64,000 nt of DNA from Litoditis marina. Taxonomy: Eukaryota > Nematoda > Chromadorea > Rhabditida > Rhabditidae. Of the stretch, positions 53,611 to 64,000 are shown one piece after another. The stretch covers positions 48,737,605-48,801,604 of the forward strand of contig OZ038433.1 of assembly GCA_964036275.1 (NCBI GenBank), given 5' to 3'. The translations under genes were made by a program, and so were the position numbers. The notes below the pieces were generated by a model. It saw only the letters and a list, made by a program, of their open reading frames with translations, made no database searches and was not told the DNA's origin. Each line of letters opens with the position of its first letter. Position 1 is the stretch's first letter.

Positions 53611-56600
53611 ATGTCTTGTTCCATCTGTCAGGAGCAGTTCGGTACGTTTGCAATACAATAACTTTCAATTTAACCACTTTTCCTTAATCAGCATTCCGGA
53701 AAGTTGATACGCGCTACGCGGTATATTTTTTTTTTCATTTCTTAATGACCTCCTTCATCTTTAATTTGTATAAGAGATGGGTGAATCCGCACATTCTTAA
53801 AAATGATTGTATGCACAGCGCACTTGGTAGTTACAATAATTCATCAACCTGCTAGGGTCCAGGATGTATTTCTAGGATGTAAAATGGATGTATTTTCTTT
53901 CACGAAATGGATATTTGGGCAAATTTCCCGAGGAATAGATAGATTTGTTCGCAATTCAACACGTGATTTTCCACATGTTTAGATGGGGCACATGACACTT
54001 CATGGATATTAGATGTGGTTTCTAGATATTTGGACAATTTTACCGCAATTTCACGTGTGTGATATTCACCTAAAACCGCTAACTGAATGAATTTTCTACA
54101 CGACGCACTCAAAATACGTGTTTTTCGTTTTAAAGATACCTAACTTCTCCCATTTATCGTGTTTCCAGACCGTTCTACTCATATCCCGATCGTTAGGAAG
54201 TGCGGCCATTCCTTGTGCGAATCTTGCCTCGTTTCTCCAGATGCCCCTCGTAATCGACACAATCGTCCCATTCTAGAATGTCCTCTTTGTCGCGAGACGA
54301 ATTCTTTCGAGAAGATGACCCGCAATTTCCAGATGATTGGTCAGTTCTAGGGTATGACCACACCAGTAAAGTTTATTTGTTTTTCAAATGGGACATTTGA
54401 GGAAATGATTTTTTGATTTTGTCTATGTTTGCCACAGTGAATGAGAGGCAGTGAATACCAAGGGGAAATGAAAACTGAGAAACATTTTGGGAAACTAGTG
54501 AAGTTTTTTTTGTTGCAATATTTGTAAAACTAGTTACATAACAAAGCAACGCAATATGTTTCCAGAAGTCATGGAAAGTCTGTCCAGAATGCAGCTGGGG
54601 CAGCAATCTACTAATATTGTTACTGGTCAGTCTTTCTCTAATTTTGTGCATGTGTGGGTGGCAATAATAAATTGGCTATCTTTTAAGGTTGTAACCTGTA
54701 GTTAAAGCTGTACTCATGAGTCATACGTATTCATTTGGATTGAAACATAATTTCCGTTTCATTTTCATTCATTGATTGATCTGGCAATCTGGCCGATATT
54801 TCGGAATCAGATACGACAGATAAGCACAGTTCTGCAGTACTAAGTTACAATTCCGAATCGGGCACTTTACAAGTTATGAGAGCATTCTGTGTAATATCAA
54901 TGAACCTTGAACGTTACAGTACAGGCTTCTTGAAGTTGATCGTTCAGAAAGTTCAACTAACATAGGCGAAATTAAACAAAAACGGAACTTTGATGTAGTT
55001 TACTAGAAAAAGGCTCCTTCAGAAATAATGAGCAATTATCTATTGATGAAAATGCAGCCTTAACATAGTTGCTCGAACACTTTGGTTTCCGAACAATCCT
55101 GTTCTATGTAGAATGGCAATAAACCTCTACTTAAGTTTCTCAAAAACAGCAATTTAAGGATAGAATAAATAATTTAGGAACCACTAGTGAGATGTAATAT
55201 GATTTCTCTTATTGATTTAGATGGTGATCTCTCTGAGATTCCGGGAGGAAGAGATGATGATGATGACAATTCTGCGGCTCAAACTAACGATGAAGGAGAA
55301 GGTAAATCAGTTTTAAGTGAATTATATATGTGAACAAACACATGTGTATTCAGGGTAAATCTCTCAATCAAGGCAGTAAGTGTGTAACAATCTGTGAAAG
55401 TTTACTGTTTACAGGCAGTTCCAAGGGAAGTTATATTGCATTCCATATAATTGATCATGTCACCACAGCAAATTATTAGTTGGAATTTTATTTGGTTCCT
55501 CTTCGTTAATTTCACAAAAAACAATGGAAACTTTCGTTAAGGGTACATCACAGGGAAATAAAAACTGCTAATTGACAGCAGAGTTACTGCAGTTTTACCC
55601 CGGTTTTACTGCCGATTTACCGCTGGTAGTACCGCGGTACTGCCAGGGGTAAATCGGCAGTAAATCTGCAGTAAACCCGCAGTAACTGCGCAGTAAACTA
55701 ATTGATATTCTCCATGTCCTATCGTCTTTGAACCTCGGCATTTGTGGAATGTATTGTTGGTTTTCTTGTTAGACCGAACACGAGGTGAATGTACTGGGTG
55801 CGGGGAGCAATACATTGGGGAAACAGGGCGCAAACTTTACGAGGTGAATGTACTGGGTGCGGGGAGCAATACATTGGGTAAACAGGGCGCAAACTTTATA
55901 TTCGTCTGAAAGAGCACATTAGGGGACGGGACAAAAGTTTACAAGGCACAGCATTGGGAAACCATAGAATTATTTCCCATCAAGGCGTACATTTTGACAT
56001 CCGAGTTACGGTGCTAGGGGTAGAGAGCGATGTTTCTGCACGGAAACTGCTGGAAGCTTGTTGGATACGTGCCAAGTCTCCTACCATGAACAGGAAAGAC
56101 GAGTGCATCTCAATTACCACGCATCTCGTGCCTTTTCTTGGCAAATGCAGTTTCTGAGTGTGCTTCATTTACTTCCGGTCAACAGTCTCACTCGGTTGTC
56201 TCACTATTTCTCCAACCACTTCGGTGGATAAGGTGTGTCAAAGTTCTGTTAGATTTGAGTTAGTCATGCTCTCTATGCACTATTTGGAATACTTTTGAGT
56301 TGAATTCCGGCGCGACTGTATCGATTTTGTTGTAAATAGTTGACTGATGCCTTTTTCAGGCTCTGAAGACGGCGAACCCGCCGAAACGTCAGCACTAAAT
56401 AAAGAACATCATATCACCTCGTGTTCGGTCTAACAAGAAAACCAACAATAATTGATATTCAAATCTACCACAAATAATGTAAAATAATATTTTTTCAAAA
56501 AATAGTTTCATTTAACGCAATGGCAGCGCTCCATGCACCCTATCAACATCAAAGGTAAATAAGATACCTTTCTGTTCTCGAAAAGTACCTCAAGCTTGGG

Positions 56601-57874
56601 TAATTAAACCGAAATCAACTCAAATCTCAACGACTAGTGATGAAGAAGTCCGTACTTGAATATGGGCGGAAATTACTTTTTTCAAAAATCGTTGTTAAGG
56701 GTGAAAATGCATTCAATTTTCCAATATGTATGATTATTAGTTGTACATCAGGATATCTGAACAAATTGTTGGACAATCATGATTTTCTGAAGAAATTGAA
56801 GTTATGAGCAATAACCATGAAATTTCATCTCTTAAATTTCCATTATATGGTTTTCCATCATGATTTGCTAAGTAAAATCAAAATGTCAATTCATTCCATT
56901 TTAAACGATTGAATACTCATATTATAGAAATTCAGTTGCCAGGAACTCATCTTAACGAACGAAAAAAAGTTAAACTGTCAAACTTGAAAAAAATTATCTG
57001 CTCATTTTCTCGAACCTGATTTGTATAATCTCCGATACGTTTATCACTTCAGTTTTTGAGTTATAATATTGCATTTCCACACGAAACACTCACTTTTGAA
57101 TAATTTACTATTAATCTACTACGGGTTCACTGCACGTTTACAGCGGATCTACCAAGGGTTCGCATTACTACGGGTTTACTGCGGATTTAACCCTGGTCAC
57201 GAAATTCCTATGATCTTACTTACAATACGATATTTCTACTCGCAACTGGTTGCTACTGGAAACAAAAATGGGAAAGCAGATCCACTCGTTTTCTACATAG
57301 TATAGTTGGAATTGTCGGAAAAGCCAGAACAATTACAAAAACAGGCTGTTCGGCCAACATTGCCAGTATTCGAAAAGTTTGCCCATTTTTGATGAGAAAT
57401 CAGTAATTTTCACGTAGTCAAATGGAAATAGAAAACGGGCTCTTTTTCATTGAATAAAATCTTGCCTGCTTATGACATTTGACTGCTCATCATTCTCCTG
57501 GCGGGAATGTCATTCAGGAAATTGAACAACACACTTATACTTTTCTGTTTTTTTCAGAAGTCCTGAAAGCGGAGGTATTGGAGGACGCGGAGTTAGCGCA
57601 CTGGGGTGGCTTGCGTAGATCCGTTTTCCTACGAAATACGTCTGCTTTTGAGTATGTTCACTACGGTATTGTCGTGCCCCGCGCGGTAAGAGTGACCCGT
57701 TGGCTTACTCGCTCAACAATTGCCCCGGCAGAGGAAAAGGCGGTTTCCATCACTCACTATCGACAATCAAACAATTGCTCGATTGAAGTAGTTTATTGGG
57801 TTGACCACGCACATAAACGTTGCAAAAATCACGAGTATGATCGCGTGCTTATTGTTGAATTTCCTCCTATCTAA
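53611..57874 (+). CDS. RING-finger protein, cluster copy 2 (219 aa)
   Basis: Five exons with the same phases as copy 1: 53611-53641, 54169-54339, 54566-54625, 55221-55301, 57558-57874. RING ligands: CSIC, KCGHSLCESC, CPLC. Exon 2 is closely similar to copy 1 (THIPIVRKCGHSLCESCLVS against NHIPIVGKCGHSVCEPCLVS). Exons 3 and 4 are diverged but keep EVMESLSRM and an acidic run (GRDDDDDNS). The C-terminal domain keeps LRNTSAFEYVHYGIVVP, NNCSIEVVYWVDHAHKRCKN and VLIVEFPPI. The RING and C-terminal domain are better kept than the linker, as expected under selection. Intron 4 is 2.26 kb long because it holds a palindromic repeat and a Penelope-like insertion. Confidence 0.8.
55565..55697. repeat. TTTACTGC-rich palindromic repeat in intron 4 of copy 2
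   Basis: GTTACTGCAGTTTTACC...GGTTTTACTGCCGATTTACCG is inverted as GGTAAATCGGCAGTAAATC...CCCGCAGTAAC. Similar CGGGTTTACTGCGGATTTA words recur at 57120-57195 in the same intron. MITE-like, no coding. Confidence 0.65.
55711..56448 (+). mobile_element. 5'-truncated Penelope-like element with GIY-YIG endonuclease end
   Basis: Flanked by an exact 12-bp duplication TAATTGATATTC (55699-55710 and 56449-56460). The coding remnant has CTGCGEQYIGETGRKLY then IRLKEHIRGRDKSL, the CxxC plus GIY-YIG signature of Penelope-like endonucleases; the last frame ends at 56156. The reverse transcriptase is missing. A 59-bp segment (about 55782-55840) is tandemly duplicated, which breaks the frame. The last 33 bp of the element (56417-56449) appear inverted near its 5' end (55753-55785), the kind of inverted end rearrangement known for this class. 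The copy is dead. Confidence 0.75.
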
Positions 57875-58692
57875 TCTGATTCGCGGGTATTTACTCATCA
57901 TTCTATTTACCTCACGTCTGTGAAAAAGGATTAGTATATGGACTGATCCCACTTTTTCTAGCCTGACAGTCTTTTACATTTTTCGATTCATTTTTGGGAC
58001 TTCTTTCAACGGAGGATGAGTTCGCGAGAGGTTTGTATAATAGTCCTTTTTCCACCATCCTAGTGTATTCATGTTGGTTTTGTTATTTGTTCACACATAT
58101 CTATCTCACTCATTGTTGTTATCCCTACCCAAATACTATACTCATATACCCATTGACTAGTTTATCTATGGCCAAACGACTTTGTAGATTCATATAGCTA
58201 TCTCTATTTGATCAAATTGTACGTTGTTTAGATTAAATTCGTGTTAGTTATATGATAGATTTGAATGCATCTTTGTTAAATGTTACACAACGTGTTGCAT
58301 CCTTTGTTTTCCTTGCCGTTTCACTGTTGAAGTTGTTCTTTTAGTCTATTCGTACGTCGTTCCCCGTCTGATTTTCTTTTCATGAAATTCTGTAATCTGT
58401 ATACCCTTCCACGATGTAGTTTTTGTTCTCAACTACCTTTTATCAATTCGGATCCATAAACTTTTTTGTATACTTTGTATTCGTCAAAAGAGGTTATTAA
58501 TTACCTATTATATCGCTCAGTATTTGATACAATCGTTGCACGTTTAGTCAGTTCTACGAGTATCACTCAAATTTTTCACTGAGGAGGGAGAGGCTGGCGC
58601 AATGGTTAGAGCACGAACCAGCCAGCTGGTTGTGTTTTCATAAACACCCTTTTAACTTTCAGGGGCTCAGTTAGTTTCCTTGCGTCATTGCC
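57875..58692. other. Spacer between RING-family copies 2 and 3
   Basis: No gene. A tRNA A-box-like TGGCGCAATGGTTAGAGC at about 58594-58611 has no matching B box, so I read it as a tRNA-derived relic. AACTTTCAG at 58654-58662 is a plausible spliced-leader acceptor 30 bp before the ATG of copy 3. Confidence 0.4.
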
Positions 58693-60056
58693 ATGTCTTG
58701 TGCGATCTGTCAGGATGAATTTGGTACGTTTTCTCTTCATAACTTTCGGTTTTACTTCTACTTCTATCATATTATCACCATTTGGTTTAATTGGTGGTCA
58801 GTATGATCCAAAACCTTGCCGGCCAAGTCGCCATCAAGTCAGCCAAGGGGGTCCATGTCTGAGACTTGTAAAGTTTCAAGTTTTGATGAAAGTTAACACA
58901 TTTTGTTTTGACAATCGTTATAAAACTTCTCTTTGCAGAAAATTGCCGATGAGCTGAACGGTCTCTGTGCCTCAACACCCGGTTAGTTCACCTTTGGTTC
59001 TTTTTTCTCGATTCGATTTTTTGGTTTTTCGATCTTCTGTTATTCTGTCAAATAAGGTTTTTCTTGTCTCTAGAAACACGATTTCCTTTATCAAAAATAC
59101 GGGTTATTTTCTGCGAGACCTGTTAGAGGAGAGATAGACTCTCTGTGACCCGAGACTAGGAAACATTGAGGTATCCCAATCGAAATTCTCTTTAAAAAGT
59201 AGTTACATTTTACTGTGTAGTGGTTTGAGATGTCTTGCTATATTTCCTTATTATCAATGTATTCGTTTAGTTACGGATGTGTTGGATAAACCCTCTGCGC
59301 GCCCAGCTCCAGTCGTTCAGCAAAGCGGCATGACGTTCTGGAAGGATCACGCAACAGGTAACATATATGCATTGACTGACCCATTCCAAAAATAACCCGA
59401 TATTTCGTTAACCGGTAACTATTAACCTCGTTAACCCCTTTGCTAATCCCTTGGGAACCATTTTTACAGTGTATTTGGGGGAGATTCGGTGTTACTAAAC
59501 GTGGTTAACAGAAGGGCTAACCAGGTTACCCAGGTGACCTGATATGGTTAAGGATACACCGGGTCGAATGAAGAATTCACCGGAATGACCACAACAGAGC
59601 TGTAGTTTGAACCTACTAGACGGCATAATTCGCGAATATTCTTCAAACACTGACACTGCGAGATTGAGCATACACCGTTTTGGGTTGCTTCGGAAAGAGC
59701 GAAGTCTATAGTTTTCTGTTGGAAGTCATGATACGGGAGTAACTTGGTTTCCTGAAATACACGCTGTTTGTTCAATTTTAAGTAATGATAAAGCTGTGGG
59801 TGGCGTAACTTCTGTTACATTTGCCTTATAACAAGTTGTAAATAAGTTTGCGTGATTATTAACTTAAGCATTTTTAGCAAATTAGCTTGTTCCAGGTAAA
59901 TTGGAGGCACTAGTACTCCCGAACGCCCCGTATATATCGGAAAGAACAACCTTGATTCGACTTCGGAATACATCCACTCTGCCTATTCACTATCAAAACA
60001 GAGAGATCAACTGTACCACGTCTCCGTGTTCTGGTATCATCTCACCGGGAAGATAG
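58693..60056 (+). pseudogene. RING-family copy 3, RING half lost
   Basis: Exon 1 (58693-58723) encodes MSCAICQDEF as in copies 1 and 2, but the following exon with CGH...CPLC is gone; its place (about 58724-58938) holds unrelated sequence. Later exon-like pieces are 58939-58981, 59271-59357 (VTDVLDKPSARPAPVVQQSG) and 59896-60056 (LIRLRNTSTLPIHYQNREIN ... ISPGR then TAG), the last matching the start of the shared C-terminal domain. Exon 1 ends in phase 1 while 58939 needs phase 0, so the direct join shifts frame and stops at once. The C-terminal domain is cut to about half. Either a pseudogene or a gene with a different, unrecognised first exon. Confidence 0.6.
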
Positions 60057-60120
60057 TTGACTCTCACCGTCTCTCAGCTGGTAGACTATGCTCATGCAGT
60101 TCATATAATTTATGGTATTT

Positions 60121-61246
60121 TTAATAATAATAATGTTTATCAGTATAATAATAGACCAATATGAAATCACGAAATGTAAACTATTCAAACTGACATTTGA
60201 GAAAACAAAAGAAAAACAGGTACATGAAGAAAGTTGCTAATAGCATTTGTTGTTGATATCATTGAGGCTCAGTTAGAAGACAGAGATGGAAGAGGTACCC
60301 AAGATTGATTGATGTTGAAACGGAAACCATAGCGATCAAAGTACACGTCAGAAACAATTGGGGCTAGATGAGGGGTCAATTGATAGCACCCATGGAAACA
60401 GCTGTAACGTTCACGCATAGAAACTCCACTCAGCTGCATATTATACAATATCTCAACATTGTCATTTACACATTTCAAAGAAGCATCATCAAGAGCATCA
60501 TGAAACGATGGAGGGTCAATAATGGATGGTGTATCACACATAGGAGAAGGATCATCAGATATTTGTGTAACTTCAACAGGAACGGGACTTTGGATAGCAG
60601 GTTGATCATCAAGATGAACATGGGTTGTACGGGTAGATATAGAATTTGGAGATGGAAATGCGGACACACGATTGGAAACGACATTCCTAGTTTGTTCAAC
60701 TAACTCCATTTCAATTGGCAGAATAGGATCGGCAGACGGTGCTGATGTTGTAGTTTGGTCGGTGACCTCAGCTCGGGCGGCGTCTCGTTTCGATTGTCTG
60801 GCGAGGAATCCGGCCTTCCGCTGTTCCGGGGTCTCGAACTTCCGAACATGAAAAGTTGACATAGAAGCATCAGACTTCATAGCAGTAGAAAGATCAATAA
60901 GACGAGGAAACGGAATACCATCTTTGATAGATACTTTGAGTGGACGAGGTAAACCATCTTGACGAGGTTTACCCAAACGGTGAAGAATGGAAATATTAGA
61001 TGGAGAAACGGAGACCAAATTGAAAACTGCATTCACCTTTTTCTTTGTTGAAGAATCCTCTGGTAGGCCATAAATAGTGAGACAGCGACGATCATTGAAG
61101 TGGTGGAGTTGGGATTGAATAATAGTGGGTAGAGATTGAGTCAGAGAGTCGAGTTTGGAATTGAGTGTTTTGATTTCACTCAAAAGGGTGGAAAAATGGG
61201 TTCGAAGTGGTACCATTTTTGGACGAGGCGATGGCATAGTAATCAA
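60121..61246 (-). mobile_element. LINE ORF1 fragment, intact 325-aa frame
   Basis: An open frame runs from ATG at 61246 to a stop at 60269. It begins with a coiled-coil-like segment (LSEIKTLNSKLDSLTQSLPT), then an RRM-like core (CLTIYGLPEDSS ... VSPSNISILHRLGKPR, PLKVSIKDGIPFP), as in ORF1 nucleic-acid-binding proteins of LINEs. A Pro/Ser/Thr-rich linker and an uncharacterised C-terminal part follow. No reverse transcriptase ORF follows; about 130 bp downstream (60121-60134) lies a short (TAA) tail, so ORF2 is missing. The frame is unbroken, which is unusual for a dead fragment. Inserted just after RING-family copy 3. Confidence 0.65.
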
Positions 61247-62126
61247 TCGAGAGGGGTCACCTCACACGACCGACACAAATGGTGGAAATATTGACGTGAA
61301 ACGTGCCAATTGTCTGGTTCTAAATTTCCCGGGTTCTGATTAGTTTTCTAGTTTTTGAATTAGGGTTGGTAACAAAGTGCATTTTTTCGTGAATCGATTT
61401 TCTTTAAAATTTCGGGAAAAAAAACTTTGTTTTTTAGTTGAGTTTCGAGTCGAAATGGTGCAATCGTACAACCTTTCACCTTTGTTACCTAGTTTGAACA
61501 GTTTTGTTGTATAGGTTTGTAGATTAATAAGACTCTATCAAGTTTGTATCATATTTTTTTGCTCTAGTAGAATATTACTATTTCACGGCCTCGTAACATT
61601 CTCGGTTCATTTCGCTCTGTTTGAGTTTTCATAGTTCTTCATTTTTACTACCTGGTTAGGTAGATTTTGTAAGTAATGTTTATCTCTGATGAATCACATT
61701 GTGGGTTAAGTTTTCCTCCCGCTCAATAATTTAAAAGCAGGCTTGGTTTTTTCTTCCACTTTCATGGATTTCCCACATAGTTATTTAACAGTTTGCATGC
61801 CGTTCATGTTGACAATGTGAAATAAAGTTTTGTGTTTTATTGTCCTTGTAATTACTAATTTTCATGAAAATTCTACAGCGTAGCACAACATATTTTAATT
61901 AGACGTTCATAAATCTTGCGTATACTATCCGAGGTGTTTCCATTATTCTTTAGTAGAACGAATGCAACATTTGTGCGTGATAAGAGCTGATCAATCAAAT
62001 ATAGTGGGTGCCAAATTCATGAACTTCTGTCTCTCGCCGGAAGCAAATTTGTGAGCAAAAGTTTCCGGAGCAGAACGCTAATCACTGCGCTAATGAAGAA
62101 AATATTCGGGACGTTTTGGAATCAAA
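61247..62126. other. Spacer without recognisable genes
   Basis: AT-rich. The first 200-300 bp may be the 5' part of the minus-strand LINE. Nothing else recognised. Confidence 0.4.
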
Positions 62127-62220
62127 GACATGTGCGCGTACACAGCGGAAAGTAAGATATACAGTACCCTTCCGCATTTCCGTTGGCGACGACTATAGAC
62201 GACGTGACAACGTATTTGAT
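62127..62220 (-). repeat. Dispersed repeat, reverse copy
   Basis: Reverse complement reads GTCGTCGCCAACGGAAATGCGG ... ACTGTATATCTTACTTTCCGCTGTGTACGCGCACATG, matching 63925-64000 and the core at 10755. Confidence 0.65.
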
Positions 62221-62449
62221 TATGTTCCTATACTTTAACTTCGATTCCGATATTGCGATTAACTGTATAGTCCGTTTCACCAATCGGTCACCATATACAG
62301 TACACCGTCTACTTTTAGAGAACTGTTTTCTAATGAATACGTTGATTTTTTGGTACAAAATTTCTTTCTCACTTCTATTCTGAAAATTCTAGACATTTAG
62401 AGAAAAATTTCATTTACCATTTCAATTCTAAAATTGGAGTAATCTCTGG

Positions 62450-62504
62450 CATCATTTCACCGGGAAAATAGTTGACCCTCACCTTCTCTCAACTGGTAGA
62501 CTAT
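62450..62504 (+). pseudogene. Fragment of the RING-family C-terminal exon
   Basis: ATCATTTCACCGGGAAAATAGTTGACCCTCACC...CTGGTAGACTAT is a close copy of 60038-60092 at the end of copy 3, including the TAG. A partial segmental duplication of about 55 bp. Confidence 0.6.
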
Positions 62505-62637
62505 AGTCAGTACTAAATAAATATAAGTTCAGTTTAACTTGAGAGTCAAATTCATTCTTTTTCAAGTTGACTTATCTGGAAAACTTGAAAACACGTGAGT
62601 CCCGTTAGTTTGCGCTTCATTTTCACTTCATTCTCAG

Positions 62638-62714
62638 TGGAGTTGGCTGATGGCCCAGCTCAGCGATATCACATTCATTCACTGCTGGAGCTTCGAAATA
62701 AATACACTGTTCAG
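62638..62714 (+). pseudogene. Possible orphan exon
   Basis: Preceded by TTCTCAG and followed by CAG/GTATTG. Reads VELADGPAQRYHIHSLLEL then RNKYTVQ. The LELRN segment weakly recalls the LRNTS start of the RING-family C-terminal domain. Downstream sequence stays open in one frame (about 62715-62820) with a hydrophobic run, but I cannot build a gene. Confidence 0.25.
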
Positions 62715-62820
62715 GTATTGTTATTGTCATTATTACTTATATTTCTACTGTTCACTGTAGCCAATTACCAGTTGAACATTAGTTTTGATAACTATTTGTT
62801 TAGTTGGTATTACAGAGGTT

Positions 62821-63428
62821 GAAATGGTTTCCGAAAATTTTGATCAAACTACAAGTTCGGGATGTGTGTACCATTGGCAATCCACAACAAACATCTCGCT
62901 CTCAAAAACACTTTTTCCCCTAACTGCCGTTTTTTATTTCATCCTTCTCTCCAAATTTTCAAGAAAACAATACAAGAAGCACACAAGTGACAAAATCGTT
63001 TTCTGTGCACTGGGCCATCTAGGAGTTTCGAATTCTTTCTCAAATTGGCCACTTTCCAGTTTGAGAGACAGTGAAACGTTCAGTACAGCCTACAACACCG
63101 CCGTTTATGAGTGGTACGTCAGACTATAGTTCATGCAGTTTTTACGTCGCATCATACAGTAAGCCGTTGAGAGCTGATAAAACAACTAGTGATTCGAAAT
63201 GAAGATCGCTTTCACACAGAAAGTGATATCGACTTGTCAAACTGACTCGGAAACTTATTTATGTATTTATTTACATTCAATAAATGTGGCACTCGCTCAT
63301 CTAATACTGATACCTAAAAAATTTCTTCAAGTGTGAATTTGATGTGCTGCTGAAAATTGAATACGATCTGAAATTTTCCATTTATAGATCAAAACTGTGG
63401 GACGAAAACACATTTACTTTTTTTGTAG
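62821..63428. other. Spacer without recognisable genes
   Basis: One unremarkable open stretch (62785-63129) without family features or supported splice context. Nothing else seen. Confidence 0.35.
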
Positions 63429-63451
63429 GAATCTAAGTATCATTCGCGAAG

Positions 63452-63817
63452 ATGGATTTGTATTCCGAAACTTGGCAAATCGGAACAGAAGAAGAGATGT
63501 TGAGGTATGACTCCCAAATCCTTTACACTCTTCTATTCATACTCCTGCTCCTACAGTAAAGTATTGTACAATTGCCCACCCCCCTTGAGCCGAAATAGGT
63601 TGGAATCCAACCCGTAGTACTACGGGGGGGGGGGGGGGAGGGCAATCGTTTAATTTTCCCCATGAATCACGCAACTTGTAGTCGGAAAAAACACCAATAA
63701 CCGATAAAGTTTAGAAGTATTCTGGCCAAAATTTATGCTTGCAGATTGCATCAGAACATATTGGAAAGTTCGATAGTGAACATCTCAATAGGAATGACTT
63801 TCAGTCCAGTACATTGA
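63452..63817 (+). CDS. Weak candidate gene start (two exons, 42 aa)
   Basis: ATG at 63452 follows TTTTTGTAG at 63421-63429, a possible spliced-leader site. Exon 63452-63504 (MDLYSETWQIGTEEEMLR) has donor AG/GTATGA; exon 63745-63817 after TTGCAG continues in phase (LHQNILESSIVNISIGMTF) to TGA at 63815. A real gene may use a different second exon or run past the window edge. Confidence 0.25.
63585..63645. repeat. 15-G homopolymer after a short hairpin
   Basis: CCCGTAGTACTACGGGG hairpin runs straight into an uninterrupted G run at 63624-63638; CCCACCCCCC lies 40 bp upstream. Could form a G-quadruplex or be a sequencing weak point. Confidence 0.6.
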
Positions 63818-63924
63818 CATGTGAACACATGTGTGAACATGTGTGACGTGTGTGTGTGAACGTGTGAACACAAAAACTCAATGAACTGAGTTCACGTTAT
63901 GCTCTATCCAGATTCTAGTATTAT

Positions 63925-64000
63925 TATAATCGTCGCCAACGAAAAGGCGGGACGTTACTGTATATCTCACTTTCCGCTGTGTACACACACATGTCTTCGA
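63925..64000 (+). repeat. Dispersed repeat, copy at the window edge
   Basis: TCGTCGCCAACGAAAAGGCGGGACG ... ACTGTATATCTCACTTTCCGCTGTGTACACACACATG, the forward version of the repeat at 62127-62220. It runs to the end of the window. Confidence 0.65.

Noticed and set aside
58594..58660. Functional tRNA gene
   Set aside because: A-box-like word only; no B box, no anticodon arm and no acceptor pairing.

Overview
The window looks like a nuclear chromosome segment from a rhabditid nematode, most likely a Caenorhabditis species. The signs are short exons with TTTCAG-type acceptors, AT-rich introns, a probable spliced-leader acceptor just before a start codon, and nematode-style transposons. Nothing suggests a bacterial or organelle source.

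Layout. (1) 1-3010 is mostly intergenic, with one weak minus-strand coding candidate. (2) 3011-17869 is a 23-exon gene that I could assemble with every splice phase consistent. It encodes an 884-aa ER metallopeptidase (ERMP1/FXNA family, peptidase M28). Its introns carry five copies of one ~120-bp repeat and a tRNA-like relic. (3) 18.4-22.7 kb is a repeat belt: 140-bp GGCGCC-rich tandem repeats, two palindromic MITE-like elements and a 5'-truncated LINE. (4) 22736-47120 is the main discovery. It is an inverted-repeat element with 5'-AGT...ACT-3' termini and a 6-bp target duplication (TCTGTC), the signature of a Maverick/Polinton. It has no visible polymerase, integrase or capsid gene. Instead it is two almost identical 6.27-kb arms around a 191-bp loop. 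Each arm carries the same two small genes and a ~28-unit, 99-bp tandem array. (5) The right arm of that palindrome is split by a young 11.6-kb BEL/Pao LTR retrotransposon (35386-47031) with 597-bp LTRs, TACTG target duplications, gag, pol and a third, apparently spliced, zinc-knuckle ORF where an env gene might sit. (6) 47.1-49.9 kb holds more repeats. (7) 49898-60056 is a tandem cluster of three related genes with a RING finger at the N terminus and a shared ~100-aa C-terminal domain. Two look intact and the third has lost half the RING. A Penelope-like element sits inside an intron of the second. (8) 60.1-64 kb has an orphan LINE ORF1 on the minus strand, fragments of the RING-cluster C-terminal region, dispersed repeats and one weak gene start.

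How it fits together. Only ERMP1 and the two RING-family genes look like intact host genes. The rest is layered mobile DNA whose order can be read directly: the Maverick-derived palindrome inserted into an old site, then the BEL/Pao element inserted into its right arm. The palindrome is best explained as an inverted duplication of one end of a protein-primed linear element, analogous to the end-duplicated defective genomes known for adenovirus. That explanation is inference; the termini, target duplications and arm symmetry are seen directly.
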